7,145 bases of DNA from Rhodothermales bacterium (GTDB taxonomy: Bacteria; Bacteroidota; Rhodothermia; Rhodothermales; UBA10348). The number at the start of each line of letters is the position of its first letter. The stretch's first letter is position 1. The position numbers were made by a program, and so were the translations under genes. Below the pieces are notes generated by a model. The model was given only the letters and a program-made list of their open reading frames with translations, had not been told where the DNA came from and ran no database searches. Below, one piece after another: positions 5,362 to 7,145 of this stretch. The stretch is taken from positions 1-7,145 of the forward strand of contig JAURGV010000120.1 in assembly GCA_030833605.1 (NCBI GenBank), in the 5' to 3' direction.

Positions 5362-7145
5362 ATGATGTGCCGATTCGTTTCCAGTTGCTCCATTTTTAGC
5401 ATCCTGTTGATGCTTCTTTTTGTTGATGTCTCTCTAGGGCAAAATCTGTCCGAAGATTTCAGTGATCTCACGTTTAGGTACGTGGGACCGTCTCGCGGCG
5501 GACGCGTAACGACGGTTGCAGGTCATAGAGCCCAACCCCGCACCTTTTATATGGGTGCAACGGGCGGTGGTGTGTGGAAAACCACCGATGCGGGGCACAA
5601 TTGGAATAACGTTTCGGATGGCTTTTTTGAAACTGGATCTATTGGCTCCATCGACGTGGCGGATTCCAACCCGGACATTATTTATGTGGGCACCGGGTCA
5701 GACGGCATTCGGAGCAACGTGATTATTGGCCGGGGCATCTATAAATCAGTGGATGCGGGTGAAACGTGGAAGCATTTGGGGCTACGGGATGCCGGCCAGT
5801 TGGGTTCTGTCGTGATTCATCCGACGAATCCAGAGGTGGTTTATGTGGCTGCATTGGGAAGTCCATTTGGAGATAATACTGAGCGCGGGGTCTACAAAAC
5901 CATGGATGGCGGTAAAACATGGTCGCTTGTTTTGTTTGTTTCGCAGAAAACAGGTGCTGTGGATATCGAATTGAGTCCCGACGACCCCAACACGGTCTAT
6001 GCGGCACTGTGGCGCGTTGAACGCAAGCCATGGACGATTATTAGCGGAGACACTGGCAAAGAAGACGGTATTTACGTGTCGAGAGACGGCGGATCTACCT
6101 GGGCGAAAAAAACGAAAGGCCTGCCGAATGATCTCATTGGAAAGGTCGATTTTGCTGTTTCCGCGGCCGATCCAAGCCGAGTTTACGCCTTGGTAGAGAC
6201 CGATCCGGAGCGAGAAGGATTGTATCGTAGTAACGATAAAGGGGAAACCTGGCACATGGTGACCAACTATCGTCCTTTGATGGATCGCCCGTTTTATTAC
6301 ACCAATTTGGATGCCGATCCGCAAAACCCAGACATATTGTTTGCCAACAGTACCGGTTTTTTCAAATCGGATGATGGTGGCGAAAATTGGGAGCGCCGTT
6401 CGACGCCCCATGGGGACAACCACGACATGTGGATCAACCCCGACAACGCCGACATTTGGATCCAGTCCAACGACGGGGGCGCCAACGTAACGCTGGACGG
6501 TGGCGAAACGTGGTCTACCCAGAACAACCAGCCAACCGCCGAACTGTACCAAGTCAATTTGGACGACCGCGAGCCGTACTGGTTGTACGCCGGCCAGCAG
6601 GATAATTCGACCATTGCTGTACCCAGCAACGCCACCGGAAATCAGGTGAATGGCGCTGAGGCACGGTGGGAAGCCACGGGAGGATGCGAAACGGGTCCTG
6701 CAGTGCCCAAACCGGGAGATGCGGACATCGTGTATGCGAATTGTAAAGGCATGTTCGATGTATTTAACCGGCGAACGGGGCAAGCACAAAGTTATTATGT
6801 GGGCGCCGCCAATATGTACGGAAGAAATCCGGCGGAATTGAAATACCGATTCCAGCGCACCGTGCCCATAGAAGTATCTCCACACAATCCCGACGTGGTC
6901 TATCACGGCTCCCAATTTGTCCACAAAACGTCGAATCGTGGTGAACTATGGGAAACCATTAGTCCAGATCTGACGGCGTTTCGGCCGGAACGGCAAATGG
7001 TATCGGGTAGCCCGATTACCCGCGATGTGACCGGGGAAGAGCATTACTCGGTGCTGTATGTGATTGAGGAATCCCCTGTGCAGCAGGGAGTTATATGGAC
7101 GGGAGCCAACGATGGGCCGGTTCATGTAACCCGAGATGGTGGAGC
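5362..7145 (+). CDS. Secreted Asp-box (BNR/sortilin-type) beta-propeller protein, partial (runs off right edge)
   Basis: One frame is open from the ATG at 5362 through the right edge (594 full codons). Residues 1-26 look like a signal peptide: Arg4, a hydrophobic run at about 11-21, and a probable cut after VSLG before QNLSE. There is no lipobox, so this is a signal peptidase I substrate. The mature part has repeated Asp boxes (S/T-x-D-x-G-x-T-W) at residues 73-81, 128-136, 179-187, 239-247, 289-297, 335-343, 376-384, a degenerate one at 522-530 (Asp to Asn), and the start of another at 589. This repeat folds into propeller blades. The family is often annotated as glycosyl hydrolase or VPS10-domain protein, usually around 1000 residues, with no proven enzymatic activity that I can name. 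QDNST (413-417) and LKYRFQRTVPIEVSPHNPD (493-511) resemble conserved family segments. It is transcribed away from the cyanophycin operon and nothing ties it functionally to it. ATG 5365 is an equal alternative start. Confidence 0.88.
   Translation, partial: MMCRFVSSCSIFSILLMLLFVDVSLGQNLSEDFSDLTFRYVGPSRGGRVTTVAGHRAQPRTFYMGATGGGVWKTTDAGHNWNNVSDGFFETGSIGSIDVADSNPDIIYVGTGSDGIRSNVIIGRGIYKSVDAGETWKHLGLRDAGQLGSVVIHPTNPEVVYVAALGSPFGDNTERGVYKTMDGGKTWSLVLFVSQKTGAVDIELSPDDPNTVYAALWRVERKPWTIISGDTGKEDGIYVSRDGGSTWAKKTKGLPNDLIGKVDFAVSAADPSRVYALVETDPEREGLYRSNDKGETWHMVTNYRPLMDRPFYYTNLDADPQNPDILFANSTGFFKSDDGGENWERRSTPHGDNHDMWINPDNADIWIQSNDGGANVTLDGGETWSTQNNQPTAELYQVNLDDREPYWLYAGQQDNSTIAVPSNATGNQVNGAEARWEATGGCETGPAVPKPGDADIVYANCKGMFDVFNRRTGQAQSYYVGAANMYGRNPAELKYRFQRTVPIEVSPHNPDVVYHGSQFVHKTSNRGELWETISPDLTAFRPERQMVSGSPITRDVTGEEHYSVLYVIEESPVQQGVIWTGANDGPVHVTRDGG

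Noticed and set aside
5782..6924. A 380-codon minus-strand open frame opposite the Asp-box gene
   Set aside because: The plus strand encodes an uninterrupted protein with a signal peptide and repeated Asp boxes across the same bases. The antisense translation shows no recognisable domain and arises from the codon bias of the real gene.

Overview
The window holds a compact minus-strand operon for making and recycling cyanophycin (multi-L-arginyl-poly-L-aspartate, a nitrogen and carbon storage polymer). A short regulatory gap separates it from a divergent plus-strand gene for a large exported beta-propeller protein. GC content is close to balanced. Shine-Dalgarno signals are weak or absent at most starts. 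The right-hand gene belongs to a class of signal-peptide-bearing Asp-box (BNR/sortilin-type) proteins common in Bacteroidota, Rhodothermota/Balneolota and related groups. A heterotroph from that part of the tree is my best guess, but no marker gene is present and I hold this loosely.

Layout, read in the direction of transcription from the middle leftwards: iadA (5199-4039, isoaspartyl dipeptidase), cphB (4034-3180, cyanophycinase), cphA (3183-385, cyanophycin synthetase) and the first 128 codons of a second synthetase/Mur-ligase-like gene (385 to beyond the left edge). The junctions are a 4-nt gap, a 4-nt ATGA overlap and a 1-nt TAGTG overlap, so the four genes are almost certainly one transcript and probably translationally coupled. 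The operon covers the cycle: CphA polymerises Asp and Arg, CphB cuts the polymer to beta-Asp-Arg dipeptides, and IadA splits these to free Asp and Arg. The role of the fourth gene is unknown; its N-terminus resembles CphA-associated (CphA'-like) ligases.

The 162-bp divergent intergenic region (5200-5361) has a perfect TATAAT for the operon, three closely packed inverted repeats (5250-5261, 5270-5282, 5282-5295), a possible stem-loop directly against the iadA start, and a weak candidate promoter for the rightward gene.

From 5362 to the right edge one uninterrupted plus-strand frame encodes a signal peptide followed by at least eight Asp-box repeats. It is cut by the window. No RNA genes, mobile elements, CRISPR arrays or convincing terminators were seen.
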